This document shows, in pieces, positions 53,479 to 64,000 of a stretch of DNA of 64,000 nt. This DNA is from Heloderma charlesbogerti (lineage: Eukaryota; Chordata; Lepidosauria; Squamata; Helodermatidae), in NCBI GenBank assembly GCA_026122225.1, contig JANEZZ010001861.1, positions 245,837 to 309,836 on the forward strand, read 5' to 3'. Position 1 is the first letter of the stretch; every line of letters starts with the position of its first letter. The position numbers were made by a program, and so were the translations under genes. A model generated the notes under the pieces. The model saw only the letters and a list, made by a program, of their open reading frames with translations, did no database searches and was not told the origin of the DNA.

Positions 53479-53921
53479 TAGGAATGCTGGAGAGTTTTGT
53501 TTGGCCCCATTTTTAAGTGAACGGACGTAAGTCACTCTTCCTGGGCTAACAGGTGGATGGAAACACTGGTAGCTTTCGATTCTGCATTTTTTCAAATTTT
53601 GAGATGCAGTTCTCAGCTCAAAACTTGTCCACGAAAGCTTGCATATTGGGAAATGTTGCAGACAGTGCTCTGAATATTAGTGCACATATGAATGCACATT
53701 AATGCACATGTTAGGGGAAGATGCATACAAATCACACATGTTAGGGGAAACTGTGTATGAAAATACATGAGAATTTTCATGCCCTCAAAAAGAAAATCTC
53801 AGAATGTTGCAAGAACGGGGTAGTAGAACAGGCCCCTTCCAACCCTACTATTCTATGATTCTGTGACTGAATAAATGTGAACCTGACCTGGATTGGATAT
53901 AGACTGATTGGTACATCCCTA
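53479..53921. mobile_element. hAT-like element with CR1 fragment, weak TSD
   Basis: It begins TAGGAATGCTGGAGAGTTTT and ends GATTGGTACATCCCTA. Flanks GTTATAAC and GGTGTGAC match at five of eight. The interior has repeated AATGCACATTAATGCACATG motifs. Confidence 0.6.
53827..53872 (+). repeat. CR1 LINE 3' end fragment
   Basis: GGCCCCTTCCAACCCTACTA followed by TTCTATGATTCTGTG. Confidence 0.92.
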
Positions 53922-54223
53922 GGTGTGACAATTCTTATTCAATAAAGGCACCCTCCCATTCCTGTTTCACACCACTGTAGCTTCTACTCTACCTGATCTG
54001 TGCTGCAGACTATTAATCTGAAGACTATTATTAGTCTTCCATTGATTCAAAACCAGGAAGGTGATTTGGTTAAAGATATAAAAGAAAATAACTTAATTGC
54101 CCCTGCAGCAGGTTAGCAAAAATTCAAGCTAAGCCTCACCACTGCAGTAGAGGAAACGCTGGGCTGTGCACTGCATGGTATTTTAGCACTATCACGTCTC
54201 TAGTATCGTGCATTAGAGACACG

Positions 54224-54494
54224 ATCATAGAATCATAGAATCATAGAATCATAGAATCATGGAATCATAGAATCATAGAACAGTAGGGTTGGAAGGGGCC
54301 TACAAGGCCATCGCGTCCAACCCCCTGCTCAATGCAGGAATCCAAGTCAGAGCATCCCTGGCAGATGGCTGTCCAGCCTCGTCCTGAACGCCTCCAGGGT
54401 GGGAGAGCCCACCGCCTCCCTAGGGAATGGGTTCCGTTGTCGTATTGCTCTAACAGTCAGGAAGTTTTTCCTGATGTTCAGCTGGAATCTGGAG
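54224..54494 (-). repeat. CR1 LINE 3' end with expanded octamer tail
   Basis: About seven ATCATAGA-type units (54,224-54,275), then the complement of the CR1 end to GTTCAGCTGGAATCTGG. Confidence 0.95.
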
Positions 54495-54649
54495 TGAACG
54501 ATATGTTCACTCACCACTGTGAAATAAAACTGGGGAGCGGGGTGTGTGTGTACCCTGAAGAATGACATCTCTTGCAGTAATGGTTTTGATCAAAGTTCTC
54601 AAAAAGCAAAAAGGATGCCTGGAGAGTGATATACCAAGAGGCATGTATC

Positions 54650-54842
54650 GGCAGGGACAGGGTTCAGTGGCTGAGCACCTGCTTGGCATGCAGAAAGTCC
54701 CAATCCCCAGCTTCTCCAGATACGTCTAGGAAAGAATCCTGCCTGAAATCCTGGGGAGCCACAGCTGCTAGTCAGTGTTGACAATACCGGGCCAGATGGA
54801 CCAAGGGCGGGGCTCAGTAGAAGGCAGCTTCCAATGTTTCTA
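54650..54842 (+). mobile_element. tRNA-derived SINE (second family)
   Basis: GGTTCAGTGGCTGAGCACCT (A-box region), AATCCTGCCTGAAATCCTGG and GGGCCAGATGGACCAAGGGC match 38,941-39,127. Confidence 0.85.
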
Positions 54843-55103
54843 TATCTGCCTCAGATCAATTGTGGCTGTTGCACCATGTGCAGTGTCTATTGCACAGTGT
54901 CCATTCCAAGGATGGTTGAGGACCTAAGGATATGGGTAAGGATGGCGTGGGCCCCCATATTTGTTCCAAGAGTTCGGCAGACCCCCACCCACCCAGCACC
55001 CCCAAGCTGTGCCTGCTGAGACCCTGCCCCTGCTCGCCCCCCCGTGCTCATTGAGCCACCAGCACTCACCCAGGACCTGTCCACAAGAGGTGCAATCACC
55101 ATT

Positions 55104-55290
55104 TCTCATGAAAATGGCAATTGCGAGATGCACGTATCTAGCTGTATGCAAAATGGCTCTGTGAATGGCCCATATATGCAAGATTATAGGATTAAATGGA
55201 CCATTTATGCCTGTAACTTCCATGTATGGGCCGTTCAAAGTGCCATTTTGCAGAAATCTAGATGTGCACGTATTTCGCAATTGCCTTTTT
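55104..55290. repeat. Inverted repeat, fold-back element interior
   Basis: The left arm carries GGCAATTGCGAGATGCACGT and TGCAAAATGGCTCTGTGAAT. The right arm carries the approximate complement, ending ATTTCGCAATTGCC at 55,287. The centre is near 55,196. This is the style of the 51,078-51,516 element, but the expected sequence right of the arm is absent: the compositional break starts here. Confidence 0.8.
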
Positions 55291-55329
55291 CTTCTTTTTC
55301 CTTTTTTTGCAAATTCATCGCACTTCACC

Positions 55330-57250
55330 ATCTTCCATTACATTATATCCATATTTATTCCTATTCAACCACTAACTACCTACAAACAACTCAACATATC
55401 ATTACTTCTATTACAGATCACTACCACCACTAACACTCCACCTCCACAACCCACCCCACCTCCCACCCACTCTTGTTGCACCCCTACCTCTCCCCACAGC
55501 CTCCCTACACACACCCACCCCACACCATCCCCCCCATCACCATACCCACCCCTCACAACAACTACCACCCACTCTCACCTCCCCCTTTCCACCTCCACTC
55601 TCCCTCTGTCACTCTTCATTCCCACTACCTCTACATCTCTCTATAACCCCCCACTCCCTCACCACCCACAACACCCTAACCTCCCCTCTCCCAACCCCAC
55701 CCATCACACCACCACAAACCCCTCAACCACCCCCCCCACACATATCAACACCCACACCCCTCGCCACACCCCCTCTACCTCACATACTCCCATCCCCCTC
55801 ATACCATACCCTAACACACACCACACACACCCCACCCACCCCCCACCCACACCCCCACCCCACCCACCACCACAACCCCACCACCAAACCCACCCCACAC
55901 CCCACACCCCAACCACACACAACACCCACCCAACACTACCACACCACCCACCTCCCCCCCCCACCCACCACACCCCACCCACCACCCACCCCCACCACCC
56001 CCCACCCACACCCCCCACCCCCCCCCCCACCCCACACCCCCACCACCCACCAACCACCACCCCCCACCCCACCCCACCCCCCACCATACACCCTCACATA
56101 CCTCCCACCCCATCCTCATCTCCATCACTCATACCCCCTACACCCATCCACAAGACCCACAACCCCACAACACTCACACCTAACCCACAATACTCTACAA
56201 ACACCACCCCCAACCTACGATAACACAAACACATCCATCATTTACATACTTTACACTATCTAATAAAAAAAACCCATTCATATATAAGTACACTTCCACC
56301 TATCCCCAAACCATAGAACATCATCCCGCACAACCCATCCACACTACCACATATAACTACCTCATATCCACACTTATAATCAAAACAATACACATTTATT
56401 ATATACATTCACCATCCCCACTATATCTCCTCTCCATCAGTAGTCCTATAATATCAATCTCCCTACCCCCTCTACTCACATGTCACCACACCACACCTGC
56501 TCCTACCATCTCCCCCTTTTCCACCCTCATTCCCACTCCTCTATACACCTACAACAACCCATATATTATCCCCAACACTCTACTCCTATCGCCTACCCTA
56601 TACACATTCCAAATTCTCTTTTTGTCCCGCCAAGTATTACTCTCATGACCATAACCCCCATTATAATTGTCCCTCTCTCCTCCTACATCCCTCAGAAAAT
56701 ATCCACTCCGTGACCCCAAACACACATAAGTACAACCTCCATTATTCCTAATCACCTCCAAACATCACAAACCCTCCACAGACTGAATCATCAGTACTGT
56801 ACCCCAAATCACATTGTCACGCATATGTTACCTATAATAAAATTACCCAAAAATCCACCCCTAATCTCCGTCATACTTTATTACTACTCTACAACTTTCT
56901 CCATCCATCATAACCAATATCAAAATTCCACCTTCCTCATAATCATAATCCACCACCATTGTACTTCCCATTTGAACCATCCGTACATTCTTATCCATCC
57001 TACCACTCAAACCATCCATTCCGCCACCTCCTCCCCCTAGTCACGCCCTACATTCCAAAATAACACTCACCACAAAAATCCACCATTCACTCTATATACT
57101 ATTCCACACTCATTCCCCTATATTCCCACCTCCTGTGAACTCCAAACAGTCACAGACTGTATCATTACCCTGTACCCCATAAAACACCTCCCTACTATAA
57201 CACCTCCCTCTCCTCCATCTACCTAATGTGTCATCTCCACTCACAATACC
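55330..57250. other. C/A/T-only low-complexity block, suspected low-quality sequence
   Basis: G is almost absent on the + strand for about 1.9 kb, and 55,764-56,153 has none at all. No repeat period is evident, so it is not a simple satellite. It yields a long Pro/Thr/His-rich open frame only because stop codons need G or particular A/T patterns that are scarce here. Probably an unpolished contig end. Confidence 0.75.
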
Positions 57251-57600
57251 TCCTGTCCTTCTATTTTCGTCCCTTTACGGATCTCACTATCCTCGTTCAG
57301 CGCTGCTACTATATAGCCTAGCCTGCACATCTCTCTGCCTGATCTAGCACTGCTGCTCTCGCCTGAATCTGTTGATTGTCAGACCTGATGTGACCTGTAG
57401 CACGAACTGCTTGGCATCTCTCTGGCTAAGCTTGTGACGTTACAGTAATATAAGAGTGCTGGGTGACCGAGTAGTAATATTCGGAGCCGAACCTACTAAG
57501 ACGGATAGAGCATTGAGGACTCTTAGCCCCAGAGTATGAATTAGTTACTAGCCCTGCTCTGATCAGCTTACTGCTTGACTTTGGCCTTTTAGAATTCATT
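57251..57600. other. Unrecognisable sequence in the low-quality tail
   Basis: Balanced composition returns, but nothing matches the window's repeat families or resembles a gene. Confidence 0.4.
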
Positions 57601-58860
57601 TACACCAGGAGGCGTAATGGTGCTTTGGTGATGTGATGAGGCTAAGGCACGGGGAATCATCCTGTGAATTTGATTTGGGCATTGTCATGGAGGAATTTAG
57701 AAGAAAAAAGAGCAGTGTGGGAAGAACTTACATGGGATATCGGGTTGGAGGTTGATGCGGTCATAGTATGTGTTATATGTGTATAATGATTGAGAAGTGG
57801 TTGATTTGCAATAGGTGGTGCAGATGATTGTGGTGGTGGGTTGAGGTGATTCGGGACTTATATGGGTCCAACGTTGCATTTTGCACTAGGTTGTCTTTTG
57901 GGGCAAGACGATTATAAAAAGTTTAGCCCCAGTGAGGTGGGTGTAATTGAATATGATGCCTCCCCCCAGCGGGGGGTTGGGGAGGTATAAGGGGTTTGTA
58001 GAGATGATGGTTGGTTGGATGTTTAAGCTGGTGGAGGGTCTGGGGGGGGTGAAGTTTTGGCAGTTGAGGGAATGCGGTGGGCGTTGAGTGGTGGAGTCAT
58101 TTGTGGGGATAAACCGCAGTGAGAGATAACATGTACTCACCGCACACTGTAGAGGTCCACCTGCCTTGCACCATTTCGCTTATCTTCTTTGACTTAGAAG
58201 GAGTTTTACCGAATGTGGATGTGCTTAGACTTTTTTGGGACTGTTGTATGCTATGTTGATAGAGCCTGTGAGTGATGATGGGGATGCGTTAACAGGGATT
58301 TCAGCGTTTTTTTTTTTGTTTTAGAGTTTTTTTACATAGAGGGGGTTAGGGAATTATATGGAGTCGCTTGTTATTGGTGTATTAGGGGGTGGGGAGCACG
58401 GCACGTGGGGGATGGGGGAATGGTGGGGGTGGAAGTGGATGTGAAGAGCAGTAACTAGAAGAGTGTTATATTGGTTGAGGGCCTGTTAAGTATTGTGGTC
58501 TTGAGGGGATGTGGGGAGCGAATGGGGTGTGGGTGGTGGGAATAAGGGTGAGAGGTAGGCGGTTGGGTGGTTAGCGGGTAGTTGGGGAGTGCGGGATGGG
58601 GGGGTGATGTGATTGTGGATAATTATGGGCGGATTAGATGGTCGCGGAGTAGTGGAGGGGGTGGAGTAGTGTCGTGAGAGCCATGTTTGAATTATGTATG
58701 GGAGTAGTTGTTGGGTTTTTACTGGGGCGGCCGGCAAAGTGTATGGTAAAATTGTGTAGTAGGGTTTGTGAGTGGGTTTTTGTGGTTGGGTATAAGTTGT
58801 GGTCCCCCCCCCCCAGACTGAAGAATCGTGGGATTGGTGCTGAGGGGGGGACAAAGGGCC
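57601..58860. other. G/T-rich block, opposite strand bias to 55,330-57,250
   Basis: The + strand is dominated by G and T (runs such as GGGGGATGGGGGAATGGTGG). In base composition it is like a reverse complement of the earlier block. No genes. Confidence 0.65.
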
Positions 58861-59764
58861 TAAGCAATGAGGATGGCACCACCCGCCTCATGCAATATGC
58901 ATCGTGAGCAGTTCGGCAGGAGACTAGCACAGCTGTGAGGTGGATTCAGTCCACTGTCGAAACTGCGCGCCACGTTCAGTCTGAGAGAGCCCTGCATTTT
59001 CGGCAAACCTCTAGTACAGTCCAATTTAGTAGGCGTTACAAAGGGTTGTGCGATGTGAAAACTGTTGCTGCCTATAGTCCATACATGACAAGCCTTCCCC
59101 GACAACATAACACTTCTTGGCTAGCACCTCCTTGTGGTGTATTGAGCCGGCGAAGCCGTCGTGGGGTTAATCGGTAGCCCCGATTTTAGGAGGGGGGGGG
59201 TAGACCACAACACACCCTGTTTTTGTGGTGGTTGTTTCTCGTCAGAAAACTGAGGCTTTCACGAGGTGCGCAAAGGCTTCAAGCCACCGCCACTATCGTT
59301 GTGTCCTGGTCCCCGGGTACGGTTCCTGGGACTATAACCATACGAACATTGTGTTCTCTTCAGTTGGCCTAGTTACGTATGATTCTACTCGACGGTCCCT
59401 ACACAGCATCAATGTCGCCCCATGCACGGATCTGACGATCCCTACCACGTATAATGTTATGACCACAACCGGTTCACCAGTTTGTATAGTAGGACTAATG
59501 GGACTCCTTCACGGGGGAAGGCTTAGTACCTGTAAGTGGCGAGATGGGTGCACCTCTTCTTAATTTGGGGGTTTATATTTTTTATTGGTCGCTGTGCTCG
59601 CGTCGGGTTGTATATCTTCGTCAGGTATGGCAGGGGCGATTTTATTGGCAGCCTGTATGCTACTCATCGATATTGTGACTGTCAGCTACGCCACCGACCA
59701 TTACAACGTAATCAACTAAATAATCCCCAAACAAAAGAGACACGACAAGCCCCAGTTTGCGAAA
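58861..59764. other. Unrecognisable sequence in the low-quality tail
   Basis: Nearly random-looking text with CpG far more frequent than in the first 55 kb. No repeat or gene recognised. Confidence 0.45.
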
Positions 59765-60600
59765 GGATATGGTGACGATACGTAGCCTATCACGGCTATA
59801 GATACTGCAAAGTCAGCCGATGATAGGTATTGTAAGTCGTGCAGTTGCCTATACACGGAGATCGACGTTAACAAAAAGAAAAAGTAAAGCGCATATGAAA
59901 ATGGCGGCAACCCATAGGGAGCAGCACATTCGCCGCTTTCCTTATTATTGGTCGACTGTAGTCTACGCAAATCTAGTATAGTAACGTAGACTGATTGGGC
60001 AAAAAATTAAGCTGGCCAAAGCAAATAGCTGGTTGCCCTTATTTTCACTAGTAGTACTTACGAAATCCTTTACTGCTTTGAATACAGCGAGCCAAATAAG
60101 GAACTAGTGATATATATAGAATGGAGTCCCTTTGGGATGGCCGCATTATCCGTACGCGCTTTTTTATTATATCAACCCTGATAGGCTACGTGACGATTTA
60201 CATAGCATATTCTCGGCTCACTGACTGTTGCAAATCTCTAGCCGTGTTAGGCTTCGTTTATCGTACGTAGACACTATAAAATAGGGGCGTGTACTTTTTT
60301 CTCTTTATCTGTGATCTCTATGGCGGGATAGGCAGGCAGCCGCGTAAAAAGACCGCCTGCGCTCAAAACGCAACCTAGACGAAGACCCGTACGAACGTGC
60401 CTGCCAGACCCACATGAAGGGAGGGACTTTTGGGTAAAGGTACAGTACCTGGACGGTGTCCGGGTAGCCCCGGATAAAGTCGATACAGCGGAATTGCCAA
60501 TGGTGGGTAAGGGGCGGCCTGGAGGCGATGTGAGGAGAAATTTCTCCCCAGAACTTGTATTTGGGGGGATGTCATGGGAGATAGACCATGTATCATACCG
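59765..60600 (+). repeat. Error-ridden copy of the group A fold-back element
   Basis: It follows 2134-2720 in order: CGTAGCCTATCACGGCTA, then TGCAAAGTCAGCCGATGATA (about 59,797) and CCATAGGGAGC (about 59,911). Next come CCGTACGCGCTTTTTTATT (about 60,150), TGATAGGCTACGTGACGATT (about 60,179), GGGAGGGACTTTTGGGTAAA (about 60,420) and AGAAATTTCTCCCC (about 60,537). Many single-base insertions, deletions and changes disrupt the palindromes. Confidence 0.85.
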
Positions 60601-63093
60601 TTGACGCGATTCTGGACCAACCCCGAAGTGGGGGGAATACGAGAAGTAAGACATTATACAGCCGTCCCTAGCGAGGATTCGCTTATGGGCGCGGCCCCTC
60701 GAGGGCTGACGCACGAATTCACTGGTGAAGGTGCGGGGGCGAGGGCAACACAGCTGAGGAGATATGGGTAGGAGTAGCAAGCGAAATACTGATGTTAGGT
60801 GTTAGTTTCTTGTCCATGCCCCTCCGACCGGAATCGCGATCCCCCCGGGGAGGGGACGTTCCTGTGTACTCGGTTGTCGCGATTGCTGTCCCTGCGTAAA
60901 TCGGGTCGGAGCATTGGGATTTTTTGAGCTACGGTCGACATTGTGGTTTCGCTGTAGTTACGTATAGTTGTTTCGTCGTTGGGTTTCTGGTCACTCGTAG
61001 TGATCCTATTTTTGGTCATCGCGTTTTGGGGGATAAATGTGGGGGGACACGACATTTGAGGGGTTGCGCTTTGGTTTTTTTTTTGGTCACGGCCAGTGCG
61101 CTAGGATTAGTTGATCTAATTTTATGTTGACAAATTGCTGGCGGGCCCAGCAAGCGAGTCCTGTCGTGCCTATTCAGAAAGGTCTGCGGAGTAGCGGCAT
61201 GATTTCATTGTGAGTGGACAGGTGGGTGTCGTTTTTATGTAGTAGAATTTTGGGGTTTGGCGGTTAGGAGTGATTTGTTAGGGGTATGGATGGTAAGGAC
61301 TATGATATGGGACGTGGAAGCCAGGACGGTGTGCGGGGTTCGTCTCCTTTTGTTTGTATGGTGTGGGCTTAGGTTTGGGGTCGTCGGGGAGCATTGCACG
61401 TGATCTGGAAAGGGAGGGGGCGGGGCAATGATTTTTATTATTTGGTGTTAATGAGGACGTGATAATAGAAAAAATAATATAAAAACCCCTCGCGCCAGGT
61501 ATGCAATTGGCCCAAACCGGGTTGTGCACCCCGATATGTTGATGGGCTCGGGCCGGCACATATTTGCGTCCTCCCGGGCTTCATTTCGGGCATTTATCTG
61601 GTCTAAGTCTAGCGTAAACTTGTGTACTACGGGATAGAGCGTCGTATGTCGCGATAAGATTCGTAAGGCGCGAACGCAAATAGCAAGTAACGATGTCGAC
61701 TTTTTTTTTTTTTCTCTGTATGTCATTGATGTAGCCGTTCACGCGCTGTATCTGCATGGCTCGAATTCCTCTCATCGCGGACGCCATATTATTCCGAGCG
61801 GCGTGTGCGGTATGGTGGGGCATGTGCCTGTGGGCGATGGGCCAGCTGCCCATGTTATAGCCGATAGTCGTAGTCCCGGTGCGCCCAGGTCTGGACAGGT
61901 CAAGTGCCTAATTCATACCACAGTCGCGCTGGTTATTTCAGGGAGACGGGCGCCTCACGCCGCAGCCGGAATTCTCAGGGCGGTGGGGTTATATAGGGGG
62001 GTCACGCGGACGCCTAACCCCGGGGGGGTTCGATGAGTAATCACTTGAATGTGGATGGCGGTACCGGGTCCGGGTTGAAGGATGGGGTGGAAGCGCGTGC
62101 AAGAACGCCCACTCAGAAATTTATTTTGGCGGTCTATGCTGGGGGTCTGGGTAAGGGCCGGCCTGACAGTCGGCACTCGTGTGCTGCTCGCGTCAGAGAC
62201 ACGCAAACACTAGACTAATTGTGTGTATTCTGACCTGCCCAGTGGGATGGCAGTCTGGGGGTGGTCGCCTCATGGTGTGGGGGGGAGGGCGGCGTAAGAT
62301 GGTCTCAATTTGGCTCGCCACCACACTTCTTGAAGACTGCCAAGGATACATTCTCTGTTGGTCCCTATTGTGTTACCATGGCTCCCTAGCCAAGGCCATG
62401 GGCTCCGTATTGTTGAGAACACACCAGGGGACGACTGGGCCCATAATCATTGCGGACTCTTCATAAGGGTTGGGAGCCTATGGCGGGTCGTTGGTATGAA
62501 GGTGATGAGCTGGGCGTGAGGGTATCGCAGTGGGTGAGGCCTTGGTGACTGTTGGGTCACCCCAACAGATATGGGTGATATTTGGTTTTTGTTACTTTGG
62601 GAAGTTCTAACACCTTAAAATCTGGGCCACGGACAGAGTGAAAGCAAGTATAGAGAAGCCAGTGGCCAAGATTACTACTCCGCTGATCAACTCCTTAGGT
62701 GTTGTACACATTGTGGGAAAAGGGGAATGCTCCACTAGGCCGTACATATTGTTGTGGACGATACAGCTGCAGCTGCGGATTATAAGCTTGTCTGCACTTG
62801 CTCCATGGCTTCCCTGACCTGTCTGCTAGGTATAGGGCTGGTTCCACACCTCTTTAGCTGGCGCATCATCGAAGTGTGTATGGAGATTCGGTTGTCAAAG
62901 GTGTGAAGTATCCATGTGTGGGTTCATGTTTACCTGGTCCACTTGGGGCCGTAAAGCTTGAGTGGCCCCTTCCGCTGCATCTAGAGAGAGCTTCGGAGAG
63001 GCTAGTGGGGCCATACCAAACTTTCACAACTCCCTCCCCCCACCTTTCTCCCAGACCCACGTCACCCCATCCCCGCCCCCACCACCCCCCCCC

Positions 63094-63095
<2 letters not shown>
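60601..63095. other. Unrecognisable sequence in the low-quality tail
   Basis: No match to any repeat family of the window and no supportable gene. The open frames have chance-like composition. Confidence 0.45.

Positions 63096-63129
<34 letters not shown>
63096..63129. repeat. 34-base poly-C run
   Basis: Uninterrupted C, inside a longer C-rich stretch from about 63,030 to 63,150. Confidence 0.95.
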
Positions 63130-63130
<1 letters not shown>

Positions 63131-64000
63131 CCCCCCCATCCCTCCCCCCCGCACCACTTGTTACAATATGTGCATCTACCTAGTGGCCTACCTTCTGTGC
63201 TTGGGTGTACACTACACAAGCATCTCAAATGATTGAGCTGCCCTACCGAGGGTACCCCTTAACTGCTGTACATGAAACCCCCACTGGCACTATCTGTTTC
63301 ATATAGTGTCTCATTAGGAAGGCATTGAGATGACCTCTATGCTAGGACAGGCAATGAGGCCTGTCTCCGATGGTCCTAGGTAACCATTCTTACCACTAGG
63401 AAGGAGCTTCCTTCTTGCCAGGAATTCTTTGCTGTCATGGTCGTATTGGTCCCTGACAGTTCTGTGCCAAACGAGGGGAACTGCTGCTAATCTGTGATAT
63501 GAACGTTCGTAGAGGCGTACGGTCCCATACCGCATCGTGTTAGTAGGACGTGCACACGCCTCGTCAAGTCCGTAGTTCTGTTTGTGCACATGGGAGTGTC
63601 GATCGGGGTGTTTTAAATTTCTTCTTTTGTGAGTGAAGCCTGGCATGCAGTCATCAGCAGTTTCCATAGCTGTTTGCAACATGTTTTTAAACTGCCCAAG
63701 AATCCGCGGAATGATATACACCTACTCCCAGCAGCTTTTTTCCCATATAGGAATCCAACGTCTTGCGGCCTGGGTTAATTTTTCGGCTTGGGGAGTTGGT
63801 AAATGCGATTTATAGAGTGTAGGGCAACCTGATCGGTAGCTGATGAAGGTTCCGCGGGGTGTTCTTCGGTCATATTTGTGAGTATTTGGGGACCCTGATG
63901 GGAGTAGGAATATGCCTCCGATTATGGGGAAATAGTCAGTCAGTCAGCGTCAAATTGTGCTCTGCTCTATGGATCGATGAACAGCCCTGTGTAGGGTTCT
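63130..64000. other. Unrecognisable sequence in the low-quality tail
   Basis: Nothing recognised. The minus-strand frame of 135 codons at 63,314-63,721 has no family features I know. Confidence 0.4.

Noticed and set aside
55704..56128. Gly/Val/Trp-rich minus-strand frames resembling a structural protein
   Set aside because: Complement of the G-free block; a composition artefact.
55165..56223. 352-codon plus-strand open frame rich in Pro, Thr and His
   Set aside because: It exists because the stretch lacks G, so TAG and TGA stops cannot form and TAA is rare. There is no domain or start context, and it lies in suspect sequence.
55330..57250. Telomeric or subtelomeric C-rich strand
   Set aside because: Vertebrate telomere units (CCCTAA) are not enriched. 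Motifs are irregular CCACCC and CACACC.
62866..63232. 118-120 codon frames on both strands rich in Pro or Gly
   Set aside because: Produced by the poly-C tract, and open on both strands.
63314..63721. 135-codon minus-strand frame as a gene
   Set aside because: No recognisable family features and located in the low-quality tail.

Overview
The window looks like intergenic DNA from a squamate reptile, most likely a lizard. The basis is its repeat content. It has a BovB (RTE) LINE 3' end next to tRNA-derived SINEs with Sauria-SINE-like bodies and tails, many CR1 LINE 3' ends finishing in ATTCTATGAT units, and L2-clade LINEs. No host protein-coding exon, tRNA, rRNA or CRISPR could be supported. 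Genes do not work together here, because the coding material consists of broken retrotransposon open reading frames.

Positions 1 to about 55,300 are ordinary-quality, repeat-rich DNA. Its most striking component is a dense set of short DNA transposons. They share termini close to TAGGGATG at the left and CATCCCTA at the right. In about nine cases they are flanked by an 8-bp target duplication that is exact or off by one base. That combination points to non-autonomous hAT-superfamily elements. About two dozen copies belong to several internally different groups: group A 1928-2782, 5744-6179, 17843-18295, 18364-19184, 20667-21132; group B 14152-14800, 14973-16017, 52294-53300; group C 24756-25180, 35668-36074, 41123-41651, 45613-46045, 47617-48053; group D 26682-27104, 46600-46960; group E 7356-10564, 29979-31251; group F 3456-3858, 12630-13657, 25351-26118; and others. 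Many are fold-back structures with palindromes nested inside palindromes. No transposase was found.

The LINEs include an L2 element on the minus strand (39,662-41,114) whose reverse transcriptase frame has only two in-frame stops, and a decayed CR1 on the plus strand (48,602-50,296). LINEs and DNA elements are nested in one another: BovB or L2 inside group B, CR1 inside group F, a group C element inside L2, and a group E element inside another fold-back element. These nestings give a relative order of insertion.

From about 55,300 to 64,000 the sequence changes character. There are about 1.9 kb almost without G on the + strand (including 390 consecutive bases with none), then a G/T-rich block of about 1.25 kb, then random-looking sequence, a 34-base C run, and a copy of the 1928-2782 element riddled with small insertions, deletions and substitutions. 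I read this as an unpolished or low-quality contig end rather than new biology, and say below how to test that. The real candidate for something under-described is the family of fractal fold-back hAT elements.
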